Shown: in pieces, positions 1 through 9,139 of the stretch
How positions within the stretch are numbered: position 1 is the stretch's first letter
Layout of the letters: each line of letters starts with the position of its first letter
Assembly: GCA_964603125.1 (NCBI GenBank)
Contig: CAZRUA010000029.1
Coordinates: forward strand, 1 to 34,663
From: CAZRUA01 sp964603125
Lineage (GTDB): Bacteria; Bacteroidota; Bacteroidia; B-17B0; Aurantibacillaceae
Direction of reading: 5' to 3'
Length of the DNA stretch: 34,663 bases
Made by a program: the position numbers and the translations under genes
The notes under the pieces: model-generated
Database searches by the model: none
The model's input: only the letters and a program-made list of their open reading frames with translations
Told to the model about the DNA's origin: nothing

Positions 1-27
1 GATTTGAAAATGGATATTTTATTCTAA
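1..27 (+). CDS. C-terminal tail of an upstream gene cut by the window edge (tentative)
   Basis: Frame 1 reads eight codons (DLKMDILF) and then TAA at 25-27, ten bases before the next gene starts. This fits the end of a gene cotranscribed with the polymerase downstream. In Bacteroidota this short DnaE type is often beside a Y-family polymerase gene, but eight residues cannot identify the product. It could also be a chance open frame. Confidence 0.3.
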   Translation, partial: DLKMDILF

Positions 28-37
28 ACAGAATTAA

Positions 38-2986
38 TTGTTACTTAATTGTCATACATATTTTAGCTTTTGCTACGGAACACTTTCTCCTGAAGAACTA
101 ATTGATACAGTTTTCAACTATGGTTATACAGACTTTGTTTTAACTGACATCAACAACACTTCAGCATGTATTGAAACGATTAGATTATGTCAAGAAAAAG
201 GCATAACACCACGCGTTGGTATTGATTTTAGAAATAGTGTTCAACAACAATACATTGGTATAGCTTGTAATAACGAAGGTTTTAAAGAGTTAAACGATCA
301 TTTATCACAATATTTACATAATAAAATCGAGTTTGATGGTGAAGCGCCACCTTTCAATAATTCAATCATTATTTACCCGTTTAGCACTTATACAAACTGG
401 AAATTGCGCGAAAATGAATTTATTGGGGTATCATTAAATGATTTGGTTTCGCTTAAATTTTTAAGTAGTAAAATTCCACATTCTAAGTTGGTAATTGGCC
501 AAAGCTTTAGTTTTATCAACAAAAGACAATATAATGCTCATAGGCTTTTAAGGGCTGTTGATACAAACGTATTACTAAGTATGTTAAGCAAAAAAGAACA
601 AGCAAACTTAGATGAAATATTTTTACCCAAAGCCGATTTACTAGAACGATACTCGAACTACCCCCAAATTATAGAAACAACCAATAGCATTCTAAATCAA
701 TGTAAAATTGGCTTCGAGTTTGGAAAATTTGCGAATAAAAATTTAGCGCATTACACCAATAGCATAAAATCTGACATTGACTTTTTGCGTGCAGAATGCA
801 TGGACAAATTGAAGTACAGATATGCTAAACCCACCAAAGAAATTATTGATAGACTAGAAAAAGAATTACAGATAATAGAGCAAATGAATTTTGCCTCTTA
901 CTTTTTAATTAACTGGGATATTATTAAATATGCTCAACACAAAAACTATTATTATGTTGGCCGTGGTAGTGGAGCTAACAGTATAGTTGCTTATATTTTA
1001 AGAATTACTGATGTTGATCCAATTGAGTTAGACTTATACTTTGAAAGATTTATAAATCCCCATCGCAGCAACCCTCCAGATTTTGATATTGATTTTTCAT
1101 GGACAGATAGAGACGATATAACTCGCTATATTTTTGATAGATTTGGTAGGCACCGCACTGCTCTTGTTGGCACATACAGTACCTTTCAAAAAGATGCAGT
1201 AATAAGAGAACTTGGAAAAGTATTTGGAATACCAAAACGTGAAATAGACAAATTACAAGCTGCAGACAAACACCCGAATATTGATGAAACCGGTAAACAG
1301 GTTCTGCGTTACAGCGAACTTATACAAGGTATGCCTAGTCATTTAAGTATACATGCAAGTGGTATTATTATTTCGCAAGAGTCAATGACTGCCTATACCG
1401 CAACAAATCTTCCTCCTAAAGGGTATCCTACAACTCAATTCAGCATGATTGAAGCTGAAGACATTGGTTTATATAAATTAGATATATTGAGTCAGAGAGG
1501 TCTAGCTAAAATTAAAGATTCGTTAGATTTAATTAAACTAAATCAAAACGTAGATATTGATATTCATAAAGTAGAAGATTTTAAAAAGGATGAGAAAGTA
1601 AAAGATTTATTAAGACAAGGAAAAACAATTGGCTGCTTTTATGTTGAATCTCCTGCAATGAGAATGCTTTTAACAAAACTAAAAGCTGATGATTACCTAA
1701 GATTAGTTGCGGCCAGTTCTATTATAAGACCTGGAGTTTCGAAAAGTGGAATGATGCGCGAATACATTATTAGATTTAGAAATGAGCATCTACAAAAACA
1801 AGCTCGCGATAAAATGCCAGAGTTTTATGATTTATTAGAAGAAACTTATGGTGTTATGGTTTACCAAGAAGATGTAATTAAAGTGGCACATTATTTTGCG
1901 GATTTAACGTTAGCAGAAGCGGATTATTTAAGAAGAGGTATGTCGTGGAAATTTAAGCAACGTAGTGAATTTGGCAGAGTTAGAGATACATTCTTTAATA
2001 ATTGTTTAAAAAAGGGCTATCAACATGAGTTTATTCAAAATGTTTGGAATCAAATTGAAAGCTTTGCGAATTTTGCCTTTTCAAAAGCACATTCGGCTAG
2101 TTATGCTGTTGAGAGTTATCAAGCACTTTATATAAAAGCCCACTACCCTATTGAATATATGGTTGCAACAATAAATAATGGAGGCGGTTATTACAGACAA
2201 GAATTATACATACATGAGGCAAGATTACATGGAGCTATAGTTCATGCACCGTGTGTAAATAAAAGCGGAACATTCACCACATTATTTGAAAAAGATGTCT
2301 ATCTAGGCTTATCACAGATAGCTGAATTAGAGCACGAAACAATTTCAAAAATTATTGAAGAACGATATAGGAATGGCGATTTTAAAGATGCATCCGATTT
2401 TATAAATCGTGTTTCAATTTCTATAGAGCAAATAAGACTATTAATAAGAGTAGGAGGTTTTAATTTCACTAATAAAAATAAAAAGGAGCTACTTTGGGAA
2501 GTTCATATGCTAATAAATCCTTTGAAAAAAGAAGATCATACCAATGAGCTATTTGAAATTGAGCACAAGGAATGGAAACTTCCCCAATTAGATACCAATA
2601 AAATTGACGAAGCATTTGATGAAATTCAACTTCTTGGATTTTCATTATCATCACCGTTTGATATATTAAGAGATGAAATTCCTTATAAAACAACAAGTAA
2701 AGATTTACTGTCATCCGCCAATCAAAATATTAGTATAGTAGGTTACTTAGTAGCAGTAAAATCAACCTATACATCAAAAGGAGAAAGAATGTTGTTTGGT
2801 ACTTTTATAGATTTAGAAGGAGCTTGGATTGATACCGTTCATTTCCCGCCATCTGCCAAACAATACCCTTTCCAAGGAAACGGAACCTATATACTACATG
2901 GTAAAATTACAGTTGAATATGACCACACAACTTTAGAAGTAGAAAGAATGGAACGTATGGCCGTTGTTGATCGCGAAATCAACTAA
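38..2986 (+). CDS. dnaE: DNA polymerase III alpha-type subunit, short Bacteroidota form
   Basis: A C-family replicative or translesion DNA polymerase of 982 residues, shorter than the roughly 1,160 of E. coli DnaE. An N-terminal PHP-like domain (about 1-200) opens with LNCHTYFSF. The catalytic PDFDIDF motif is at 347-353 and the third acidic position at D482 (KLDIL). FSKAHSASYA is at 681-690, and an OB-fold (about 897-975) closes the protein. PHP metal residues look degenerate: one His in the first motif, and TDINN where E. coli has TDHGN. The start is TTG, because TAA lies directly upstream in frame and the motif begins at once. The size and the nearly adjacent upstream frame suggest the accessory DnaE that accompanies a Y-family polymerase in this phylum, rather than the main replicase. 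That role is inferred. Its stop is one base from the stop of the convergent ferrochelatase gene. Confidence 0.9.
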   Translation: MLLNCHTYFSFCYGTLSPEELIDTVFNYGYTDFVLTDINNTSACIETIRLCQEKGITPRVGIDFRNSVQQQYIGIACNNEGFKELNDHLSQYLHNKIEFDGEAPPFNNSIIIYPFSTYTNWKLRENEFIGVSLNDLVSLKFLSSKIPHSKLVIGQSFSFINKRQYNAHRLLRAVDTNVLLSMLSKKEQANLDEIFLPKADLLERYSNYPQIIETTNSILNQCKIGFEFGKFANKNLAHYTNSIKSDIDFLRAECMDKLKYRYAKPTKEIIDRLEKELQIIEQMNFASYFLINWDIIKYAQHKNYYYVGRGSGANSIVAYILRITDVDPIELDLYFERFINPHRSNPPDFDIDFSWTDRDDITRYIFDRFGRHRTALVGTYSTFQKDAVIRELGKVFGIPKREIDKLQAADKHPNIDETGKQVLRYSELIQGMPSHLSIHASGIIISQESMTAYTATNLPPKGYPTTQFSMIEAEDIGLYKLDILSQRGLAKIKDSLDLIKLNQNVDIDIHKVEDFKKDEKVKDLLRQGKTIGCFYVESPAMRMLLTKLKADDYLRLVAASSIIRPGVSKSGMMREYIIRFRNEHLQKQARDKMPEFYDLLEETYGVMVYQEDVIKVAHYFADLTLAEADYLRRGMSWKFKQRSEFGRVRDTFFNNCLKKGYQHEFIQNVWNQIESFANFAFSKAHSASYAVESYQALYIKAHYPIEYMVATINNGGGYYRQELYIHEARLHGAIVHAPCVNKSGTFTTLFEKDVYLGLSQIAELEHETISKIIEERYRNGDFKDASDFINRVSISIEQIRLLIRVGGFNFTNKNKKELLWEVHMLINPLKKEDHTNELFEIEHKEWKLPQLDTNKIDEAFDEIQLLGFSLSSPFDILRDEIPYKTTSKDLLSSANQNISIVGYLVAVKSTYTSKGERMLFGTFIDLEGAWIDTVHFPPSAKQYPFQGNGTYILHGKITVEYDHTTLEVERMERMAVVDREIN

Positions 2987-2987
2987 T

Positions 2988-4001
2988 TTATCCATTTAAA
3001 ATCATATCCTCAATAGCTTCAACCCATTTATCTGAGCTATTCAAACTAGGCACCAAATCAACTTTTTCACCGCCATTTTCTTTAAATAATTCATCATACT
3101 CAGTTCCTATCTCATGAATTGTTTCCAAACAATCAGCTACGAAAGCTGGAGAAAAGGCTAATATTTTCTTCACGCCAGCTTTAGCCTTTTCTACAATAAC
3201 CTTGTCACTGTATGGCTTCACCCATTTATCATCTAAGCGGGATTGAAATGCAATTGTATATTTACTTTTATCAATTTTAAGCGCAGTAGCTATTTGTTGT
3301 GTTGTGTAAAAACAATTGGCTCTATAACAAAGTTGATTCTTATCCGTAATGGTTTCACAACATGAACCTAACTTACATGAGTCAGCTCCATAATGAACAG
3401 AACCTTTCTTAATGTGTCTCTCTGGAAGTCCGTGATAACTAAATAACACATGATCGTATTCATCTATGTTAAACTTAGAACCTTGCTCAACACAAGCATC
3501 TATAAATTTTTGATTGTTGTAAAAAGCACTTTTAATTGTAACATCAGGAAAAACTTCCCAACCTTTAATTTGCTCCATAACTTCTTCAATCGTACTTCCT
3601 GTTGACGAAGAGGCGTATTGAGGATACAAAGGCAACACAATTATTTTCTTTGGGCGCTTTAATTGGATATTCTCTAAAGCATTTTTTATACTAGGAGATT
3701 GGTACCTCATTGCTAGTTCAACATGATAATCTGCTCCTAACTTAACTTGCACTTTCTTTTGCAAATCTAAACTGTGCAATAATAATGGAGAGCCTTCCTT
3801 CTTCCAAATGTGCTGATATAATTTAGCTGATTTAGAAGATCGGAACGGCACAATAATTCCATTTACCAGAACAAAACGCCCCGCTGCATTTATATCAATT
3901 ACGCGTTTGTCATTTAAAAATTGTGTTAAATATTTACGAACCTTTGGGGTAGTTGGAGCATCTGGTGTTCCTAAATTTATTAATAAGACTGCTGTTTGCA
4001 T
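2988..4001 (-). CDS. hemH: Ferrochelatase (protoporphyrin ferrochelatase)
   Basis: Inserts Fe2+ into protoporphyrin IX (or coproporphyrin III in the alternative pathway), the last metal step of heme synthesis. The 337-residue protein starts MQTAVLLINLGTP. An upstream in-frame ATG would add 11 residues, but the chosen ATG overlaps the stop of the preceding gene (TAATG) and matches the family start. Visible family motifs are LFSYHGLPERH with the catalytic His at 190, FQSRLDDKWVKPY, and FSPAFVADCLETIHEI with the catalytic Glu at 293. Between them sits a cysteine cluster (C209, C214, C215, C225, C230), which could ligate a [2Fe-2S] cluster as in some bacterial ferrochelatases. It is the last gene of the eleven-gene minus-strand run, and no other heme gene is nearby. 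Confidence 0.96.
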   Translation of the reverse strand: MQTAVLLINLGTPDAPTTPKVRKYLTQFLNDKRVIDINAAGRFVLVNGIIVPFRSSKSAKLYQHIWKKEGSPLLLHSLDLQKKVQVKLGADYHVELAMRYQSPSIKNALENIQLKRPKKIIVLPLYPQYASSSTGSTIEEVMEQIKGWEVFPDVTIKSAFYNNQKFIDACVEQGSKFNIDEYDHVLFSYHGLPERHIKKGSVHYGADSCKLGSCCETITDKNQLCYRANCFYTTQQIATALKIDKSKYTIAFQSRLDDKWVKPYSDKVIVEKAKAGVKKILAFSPAFVADCLETIHEIGTEYDELFKENGGEKVDLVPSLNSSDKWVEAIEDMILNG

Positions 4002-4417
4002 TATCGTTTCTTTTTGTTTTTTTGTAAAGCACAATTTGGAAAATGAACATCAATCACATCAGGTAATTTAACAAGTGTGTTGTGTTTATCTTCCGCAGTT
4101 ATGTTAGTGAAAAATATTTTCTGCGCCGACTCCAGTTTAGAGAGAGCTTCAAGCATTTCGGGAGTTAATTTATTTGAGAAAGATTGAAAATGATAGGTTT
4201 TTCTTTTCACTTTATAATACAAATCAAATGACTTTACCACATCTGTATGAGGAATACCATATTTATCCAAAGCAACAATAATTTGATTTACATTATCGTA
4301 TTGCCCTTGAACCAAGTTCTTACTTTTTTCAATTTTAATAACTGCCACAGAATCACTTTGTGCCTTGGCAAAAGTCCAACTTAAAACTAAAAATATAAAC
4401 ACAATTCTTTTCACCAT
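4001..4417 (-). CDS. Small exported protein of unknown function, possible GldM-like C-terminal domain
   Basis: A 138-residue protein with an N-terminal signal peptide ending near AKA/Q, so it is probably periplasmic. I do not recognise the family with certainty. Residues about 88-130 (LEALSKLESAQKIFFTNI, then a K-L-P-D-V-I-D-V strand) resemble the small beta domain at the C-terminus of GldM/PorM gliding and secretion proteins, which has a similar phrase about a residue pair, FxNI and a terminal beta strand. The tail is basic (KNKKKR). It lies between the M32 peptidase (8-bp gap) and hemH (one-base TAATG overlap), so it is probably translationally coupled to hemH. The GldM link is a by-eye resemblance only. 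Confidence 0.75.
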   Translation of the reverse strand: MVKRIVFIFLVLSWTFAKAQSDSVAVIKIEKSKNLVQGQYDNVNQIIVALDKYGIPHTDVVKSFDLYYKVKRKTYHFQSFSNKLTPEMLEALSKLESAQKIFFTNITAEDKHNTLVKLPDVIDVHFPNCALQKNKKKR

Positions 4418-4425
4418 GTCTTTAA

Positions 4426-5910
4426 TTATATACCGTAAATACCAGCGTATTTATTTTTAGCATAATCCATAAAATACTTAAAGTTTAACTTCTCATTGCA
4501 GATTCGTTCGCATAACTCACTTGCTGTATATTTCTTTCCGTGCTTATGGATATTCTCTCTCAACCACGCTAACAATTCGGACGTATCACCTTTTTCAATT
4601 TTGGTAGCTAAATTAGGGATTGCTTTACTTGCAAAGTGAAAAAATTGAGCTGCATAAAAACTACCTATTGAATAAGTAGGAAAATAACCAAATGAGCCGT
4701 GACTCCAATGAATATCTTGCAAAACACCTTGAGTATCGTTAGGAACATCAACACCTAGATACTCCTTATATTTTTCATTCCAATACTTAGGCAATTCATC
4801 TACTTCAATTGAACCTTCAATCAATCGTTTTTCGATTTCAAATCGAATAATAATATGAAAATGATACGTCAACTCATCAGCATTAGTTCTGATTAAAGAT
4901 GGTTGAACTTTATTCATTGCCTTGTAAAAATCTTCAGCACTAACATTTTTAAGTTGCTCTGGAAAATACTTTTTTGCCAGATTGATGTTATTATTCCAAT
5001 ACACCAAAGAACGTCCAACATTGTTTTCCCATAATCTCGATTGTGACTCATGAATTCCTAATGAAATGAACTCTCCCAGTGGCATTCCATATTCTTCTGC
5101 AGGAAGCCCTTGTTCATATAAACCATGTCCACCTTCATGTATACAACTCCAAATCATTTCAGAAAAATCATTTTCATTAACTCGAGTAGTAACCCTTACA
5201 TCATTTGGATTAAATGCTGTTGTAAAAGGATGACTTGAAATATCTTGTCTACCAGCATCAAAATCATATCCCATTTGCTTTAACAAATCAATTCCAAAAT
5301 TCCATTGTTTATCCTTATCAAAATGCTGATAAAAGAAATCATCGTTCACGTTTGTTTTTGTAGCAATAAGTTTTACAAACGGAACCAACTGTGCTTTCAC
5401 ATCGTTAAATAATTCCTCCACCTCAGCTGTTGTTGAACCTTTCTCATATTCATTTAATAATGCATTATACGGATGCCCAGAGTAACCCAACAATTCACAT
5501 TCTTTCCTTTTTAAATCAACAAGTTTTTTTAATGACGGGGCGTAAGATGCGAAATCATTGTTTTGCTTCGCTTGTTGCCAAGCTTGAAAACACTGAGAAA
5601 CAGCCATGCTCATCTCTTCGACAAATTCAGTGGAGTACTTACAATATTTATCGTAGTTTTCTTTCAATAAAACAATGTTCAATTTCTCATCTTGAGATAA
5701 CGAATTATCTTTTATCAGAGAATTAATTAAATCACCTGTTTCCTTTTCAGTGAAAAGTTTATGAGCCAAACCTGCCAAAGTTGACAGTTGCTGAGCTCTA
5801 AAATCACCGCCTTTTTTAGGCATATAAGTTTCTTGATCCCAATTTAATACAGCTGCAGCATTATTAATATCTGCTATCTTTTGTATTTTATTTTTTAATG
5901 TTGAGTACAT
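4426..5910 (-). CDS. M32-family metallocarboxypeptidase (carboxypeptidase Taq type)
   Basis: A 494-residue zinc carboxypeptidase that removes C-terminal residues from peptides, close to the usual length of about 500. The zinc site HEGGH is at 258-262 and the third ligand Glu at 288 within HESQSR. Family motifs SHPFT (226-230) and DVRVTTR (237-243) precede it. There is no signal peptide, so it should be cytoplasmic. It lies 4 bp after the DUF423 gene in the minus-strand run. Peptide-uptake genes head the same run, so a role in digesting imported peptides is plausible but inferred. Confidence 0.95.
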   Translation of the reverse strand: MYSTLKNKIQKIADINNAAAVLNWDQETYMPKKGGDFRAQQLSTLAGLAHKLFTEKETGDLINSLIKDNSLSQDEKLNIVLLKENYDKYCKYSTEFVEEMSMAVSQCFQAWQQAKQNNDFASYAPSLKKLVDLKRKECELLGYSGHPYNALLNEYEKGSTTAEVEELFNDVKAQLVPFVKLIATKTNVNDDFFYQHFDKDKQWNFGIDLLKQMGYDFDAGRQDISSHPFTTAFNPNDVRVTTRVNENDFSEMIWSCIHEGGHGLYEQGLPAEEYGMPLGEFISLGIHESQSRLWENNVGRSLVYWNNNINLAKKYFPEQLKNVSAEDFYKAMNKVQPSLIRTNADELTYHFHIIIRFEIEKRLIEGSIEVDELPKYWNEKYKEYLGVDVPNDTQGVLQDIHWSHGSFGYFPTYSIGSFYAAQFFHFASKAIPNLATKIEKGDTSELLAWLRENIHKHGKKYTASELCERICNEKLNFKYFMDYAKNKYAGIYGI

Positions 5911-5914
5911 AATC

Positions 5915-6337
5915 TTAATTCTTTAATTCTTTTGACCATTTAAAACCTTCAATTAATATGCATAACCATCCGGTAATAAAAAACAAGCCTCCTAGCGGAG
6001 TAATCGGCCCTAAAAACTTAACTGAGTCGCCTAAGTGGAGTAAATTTCTTGTTGACAAAAAATAAATTGATCCTGAGAAAAACAAAATACCCAATACAAA
6101 ACAAATGGTAGCAATATTGAATAATTTAGATTTTCTTAACTGCCAGAGCACAAAAACAATAATAATTGCAATACCATGAAATAGCTGATACTTAGAAGCG
6201 GTATCAAAACTCTGCAAGTTATCTATAGTAAAATTTACATTATCAATTTTGCTTTTAAGCGCGTGCGCAGCTAAAGCGCCCAAAACAACAGCTATGGCAG
6301 AAAAAAATGCACCTAAGGTTAATCCTTGTTTAATCAT
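5915..6337 (-). CDS. DUF423-family small integral membrane protein
   Basis: A 140-residue protein with four hydrophobic segments, matching DUF423 (YgdD-type). Visible family features are GALAAHALKSK near the N-terminus, KYQLFHGIAI in the second segment, LFFSGSIYFLS in the third and ITPLGGLFFITGW in the fourth. The function of the family is not established. The start overlaps the end of the preceding phosphatase-fold gene by 4 bp (ATGA type), implying translational coupling. Confidence 0.92.
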   Translation of the reverse strand: MIKQGLTLGAFFSAIAVVLGALAAHALKSKIDNVNFTIDNLQSFDTASKYQLFHGIAIIIVFVLWQLRKSKLFNIATICFVLGILFFSGSIYFLSTRNLLHLGDSVKFLGPITPLGGLFFITGWLCILIEGFKWSKELKN

Positions 6338-7497
6338 GACTTAATTTTTAAATAACAGGAAATTGGATAATGATCGGTAAATGTAGCTTTCATTCGTTGA
6401 TAATTATATACATCAAAAGATTGATCACTAAAGATATAATCTATACGCAGTGCGGGGAACTTACCTGCATAGGTTTTACCAATACCAGAACCACTTTCTA
6501 CAAATGCATCTTGCATATTTGACTTGATAGTTCGATATGCGTAGCTACTTGGTGTATCATTAAAATCGCCACAAACTATTTTTTTGTAGGTGCATTTTGC
6601 CATGTGCTCAGCAACCAAATCCGCTTGAATAGCTCTATTCTTAAAACCACGTTTAAGAAGTCTTAATATACTTTTAGAACCTTCTAACTCCTCAGTATCC
6701 TCTGCATTAATAACGTCATCCACAAACTTATAATCCTTATTGCTAAAACGAATGGACGCCAAATGCATGTTATAAATTCGAACTGTATCCTTGCCAATTA
6801 AAACATCTGTAAAAATACAAACATTGTTTGCTCTTGTCTTAAAATCAATTTTTCCTTTATTAATTATTGGATACTTTGATAAAGTTGCAACTCCCCAATG
6901 ATCATTACCTCTTAAGGTTGTTGTAAACTCGGTATGAATATTTTTAGCCTTCAAAAATTTTACTAGTGTATCCGCATTATGAAAATCGTTTGTTTCCTCA
7001 CTTGTGTAAAATTCTTGCAAACAGAGAATGTCAGGGCTTTCATCATCTAAAATTTCAAATATTTTGTTTCGCGAATCAGCATTGTGATACCAATTATATA
7101 AATCAAATAACATACAATTGTATGACATTACTTTAATATCGTTTCCATTTGGTTTTTCTTGTTTCGAAAAAAATTGAATGTTAGAAAAAAAAGTATTAAA
7201 CCCTAATAATATTGCCAATATCGACCATAAACCCATTGCTCGCAGTTGAGCAAACCAGTATAACGAAAAAACTAAATTTAAGGCGACTAAAATTGGCCAT
7301 GCAATTCCTAAAAAAGCAAGCGGCCAAAATACTTGAGGACTAACGTACTTTGCAAAGTATGAAAGTAACAAAGAAAGAATTACAATGTAATTAAGCCATA
7401 ACATAAATTTATTGAACCATCCAAATTCCTTACTTTTTTTATAAGCAAGTTCTTTACGTAATTCAGTAAATGATATTTTCCTTTTTATTCCAAACAT
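6334..7497 (-). CDS. Endonuclease/exonuclease/phosphatase-fold protein with N-terminal membrane segments
   Basis: A 387-residue protein. Residues 1-110 hold about three hydrophobic segments. Residues about 121-387 form an endonuclease/exonuclease/phosphatase domain, the fold of DNase I, ExoIII and sphingomyelinases. Active-site residues are visible: N127 (SYN), E162 (CLQEF), H245 (NMHLAS), GDFND at 310-314 (D311, N313), D353 (RIDYIF) and the D375-H376 pair (TDHYP). It is therefore a probable membrane-anchored metal-dependent phosphodiesterase. The substrate (nucleic acid or phospholipid) cannot be told from sequence. It is followed by DUF423 with a 4-bp overlap and preceded by a rhomboid gene with a 6-bp gap. 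Confidence 0.92.
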   Translation of the reverse strand: MFGIKRKISFTELRKELAYKKSKEFGWFNKFMLWLNYIVILSLLLSYFAKYVSPQVFWPLAFLGIAWPILVALNLVFSLYWFAQLRAMGLWSILAILLGFNTFFSNIQFFSKQEKPNGNDIKVMSYNCMLFDLYNWYHNADSRNKIFEILDDESPDILCLQEFYTSEETNDFHNADTLVKFLKAKNIHTEFTTTLRGNDHWGVATLSKYPIINKGKIDFKTRANNVCIFTDVLIGKDTVRIYNMHLASIRFSNKDYKFVDDVINAEDTEELEGSKSILRLLKRGFKNRAIQADLVAEHMAKCTYKKIVCGDFNDTPSSYAYRTIKSNMQDAFVESGSGIGKTYAGKFPALRIDYIFSDQSFDVYNYQRMKATFTDHYPISCYLKIKS

Positions 7498-7503
7498 TAG
7501 CGC

Positions 7504-8328
7504 TCACTTTCGTGTAGATAAACGATGCAGTGTTTCCTTTTCTTTTTTTGACAAACTTTCGTAACCAGATTTATTTATTTTATCCAATAGATAATTTAAT
7601 TCCGCTTCCTCATCTCGTTTAATTTCATTGTAAGTATAATCATCCACTTTTTTATAATGCACCACCTTTAACTTGGTTTTCTTTCTACGCCAAATTAAAT
7701 TCTGAAACCATAATGAAATATCATTTCCCTTCTTAAGCTGCAAAGCATAAATTAAACCAAAAACAGAGCCGCCTAGATGTGCAATCTTCCCACCTGTATT
7801 CACTGAAAAATCAATAATTACAGACAAAACGAAAACGATTAAAACAACCCATTTCAAAACAACTTCACCAAAAAACATCATTCCAAAACGATACTCAGGC
7901 ATGTAAGTACCTATTGCAACGGCAATTGCCATAACAGAGGCAGAGGCACCAAAAGCATAGCCACTTCCCACAATTGAAGGCACAAACTGAGCAAAAGTTA
8001 AATACAAAGCAATACCCGATAATGAACCAAAAACATAAAGAAATAACAACTTTTTTTCATCTAGTATTTGTAAAAAAATTGTAGAGAAAAAGAATAACGA
8101 CATCATATTATAAAACACATGTCCCAAATCCTTGTGTGCTATCATATGCGTAATTAAGGTCCATGGTTTAAAACACAATTCAGCTAAATTAGATGGCACG
8201 CCAACGTAGCTCATAATATCAACCTGAAAATTAGAAGCTATGTTTAAAATCAAAAATACAGCTACATTAATTATTATTAATTGTACCAATAAACTTGTTG
8301 CCTTAATATTTTGAAAAAACGAACTCAT
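7504..8328 (-). CDS. Rhomboid-family intramembrane serine protease (second of two)
   Basis: A 274-residue polytopic membrane protein. The catalytic serine motif GASAS is at 127-131 (S129) and the catalytic histidine is H184 in AHLGG. The early HKDLGHVFYNMMSL segment (65-78) matches the rhomboid HxxxxHxxxN region. Both catalytic residues are present, so it is probably an active protease cutting transmembrane substrates. A charged cytoplasmic tail of about 70 residues follows the last helix. Its ATG overlaps the stop of the preceding rhomboid by one base (TGATG). Confidence 0.95.
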   Translation of the reverse strand: MSSFFQNIKATSLLVQLIIINVAVFLILNIASNFQVDIMSYVGVPSNLAELCFKPWTLITHMIAHKDLGHVFYNMMSLFFFSTIFLQILDEKKLLFLYVFGSLSGIALYLTFAQFVPSIVGSGYAFGASASVMAIAVAIGTYMPEYRFGMMFFGEVVLKWVVLIVFVLSVIIDFSVNTGGKIAHLGGSVFGLIYALQLKKGNDISLWFQNLIWRRKKTKLKVVHYKKVDDYTYNEIKRDEEAELNYLLDKINKSGYESLSKKEKETLHRLSTRK

Positions 8329-9137
8329 CAGTTTCTCTTAAATAAAGATTTTTTAAACCAAATTAACAATATAATAAATCCAGTTAAAGCCCCTCCTAAA
8401 TGTCCGTAATGGCTAATATTATCTCCAGGTACTTTAGCAACACCATAAACGAACTCAAGTGCAATCATAATTGGAATAAAATACTTTGCCTTTATCTGTA
8501 AAGGAATAAAAAACATCCCCATTAAAGCTTCAGGATATAAAAACATAAAAGCAATCAGAATCCCAAAAACACCACCAGAAGCACCAAGAAGGCCTTTTGA
8601 ATGCTTAACACCTTCGATACTAAGGTTTAAATATTCTACTTGTGTTGCTAACTTTTCTTCCTTTGTTAGTCCCATTTTATTTAATGTATCAGAATCAATA
8701 AGATGAGTATTTGTTAGATTCTCACGAATATATGTATCATAAAAATTATCTCCTGGCATTTGTTTAAACGTTTCTATTCTATTTTGCTCTTGTTTAATTT
8801 CAAAATAGTACATACCCGTTGTAAAAACTGATGAACCAAGAATACACAAGATATAAAAAGTTAAAAAACGTTTCGGTCGCCATACAATTTCAATCATAGG
8901 AGCAAACATTATTATTGCTAACATATTAAAAAACAAATGGAAAATATCTGCATGCATAAAACCATAAGTAATAAACTGATGCGGCATGAAATAAGTTGTT
9001 CCCGGATAATGTAAATCGAAAAAATTATCCATCGAGAAACCAAAGTTTTTCTCCCTAAAAATAAACGTGCAAAAAAAGAAAATGCAATTTATTATAATTA
9101 AATTTAAAACTACCGGTGGCAAATATCGAGCTCTCAT
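8328..9137 (-). CDS. Rhomboid-family intramembrane serine protease (first of two)
   Basis: A 269-residue polytopic membrane protein. HADIFHLFFNMLAI is at 62-75, the catalytic GASGG at 185-189 (S187), and the histidine H246 in HYGHLGG. A soluble insert of about 70 residues (roughly 113-182) separates the third hydrophobic region from the catalytic-serine helix. The second rhomboid lacks this insert, so the pair may see different substrates. It sits 2 bp downstream of mutL and overlaps the second rhomboid by one base. The two are only distantly alike, so they are not a recent duplication. Confidence 0.95.
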   Translation of the reverse strand: MRARYLPPVVLNLIIINCIFFFCTFIFREKNFGFSMDNFFDLHYPGTTYFMPHQFITYGFMHADIFHLFFNMLAIIMFAPMIEIVWRPKRFLTFYILCILGSSVFTTGMYYFEIKQEQNRIETFKQMPGDNFYDTYIRENLTNTHLIDSDTLNKMGLTKEEKLATQVEYLNLSIEGVKHSKGLLGASGGVFGILIAFMFLYPEALMGMFFIPLQIKAKYFIPIMIALEFVYGVAKVPGDNISHYGHLGGALTGFIILLIWFKKSLFKRN

Positions 9138-9139
9138 GT

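Noticed and set aside
4002..4034. N-terminal extension of ferrochelatase
   Set aside because: It lies inside the preceding gene, and the family start motif begins at the ATG at 4001.
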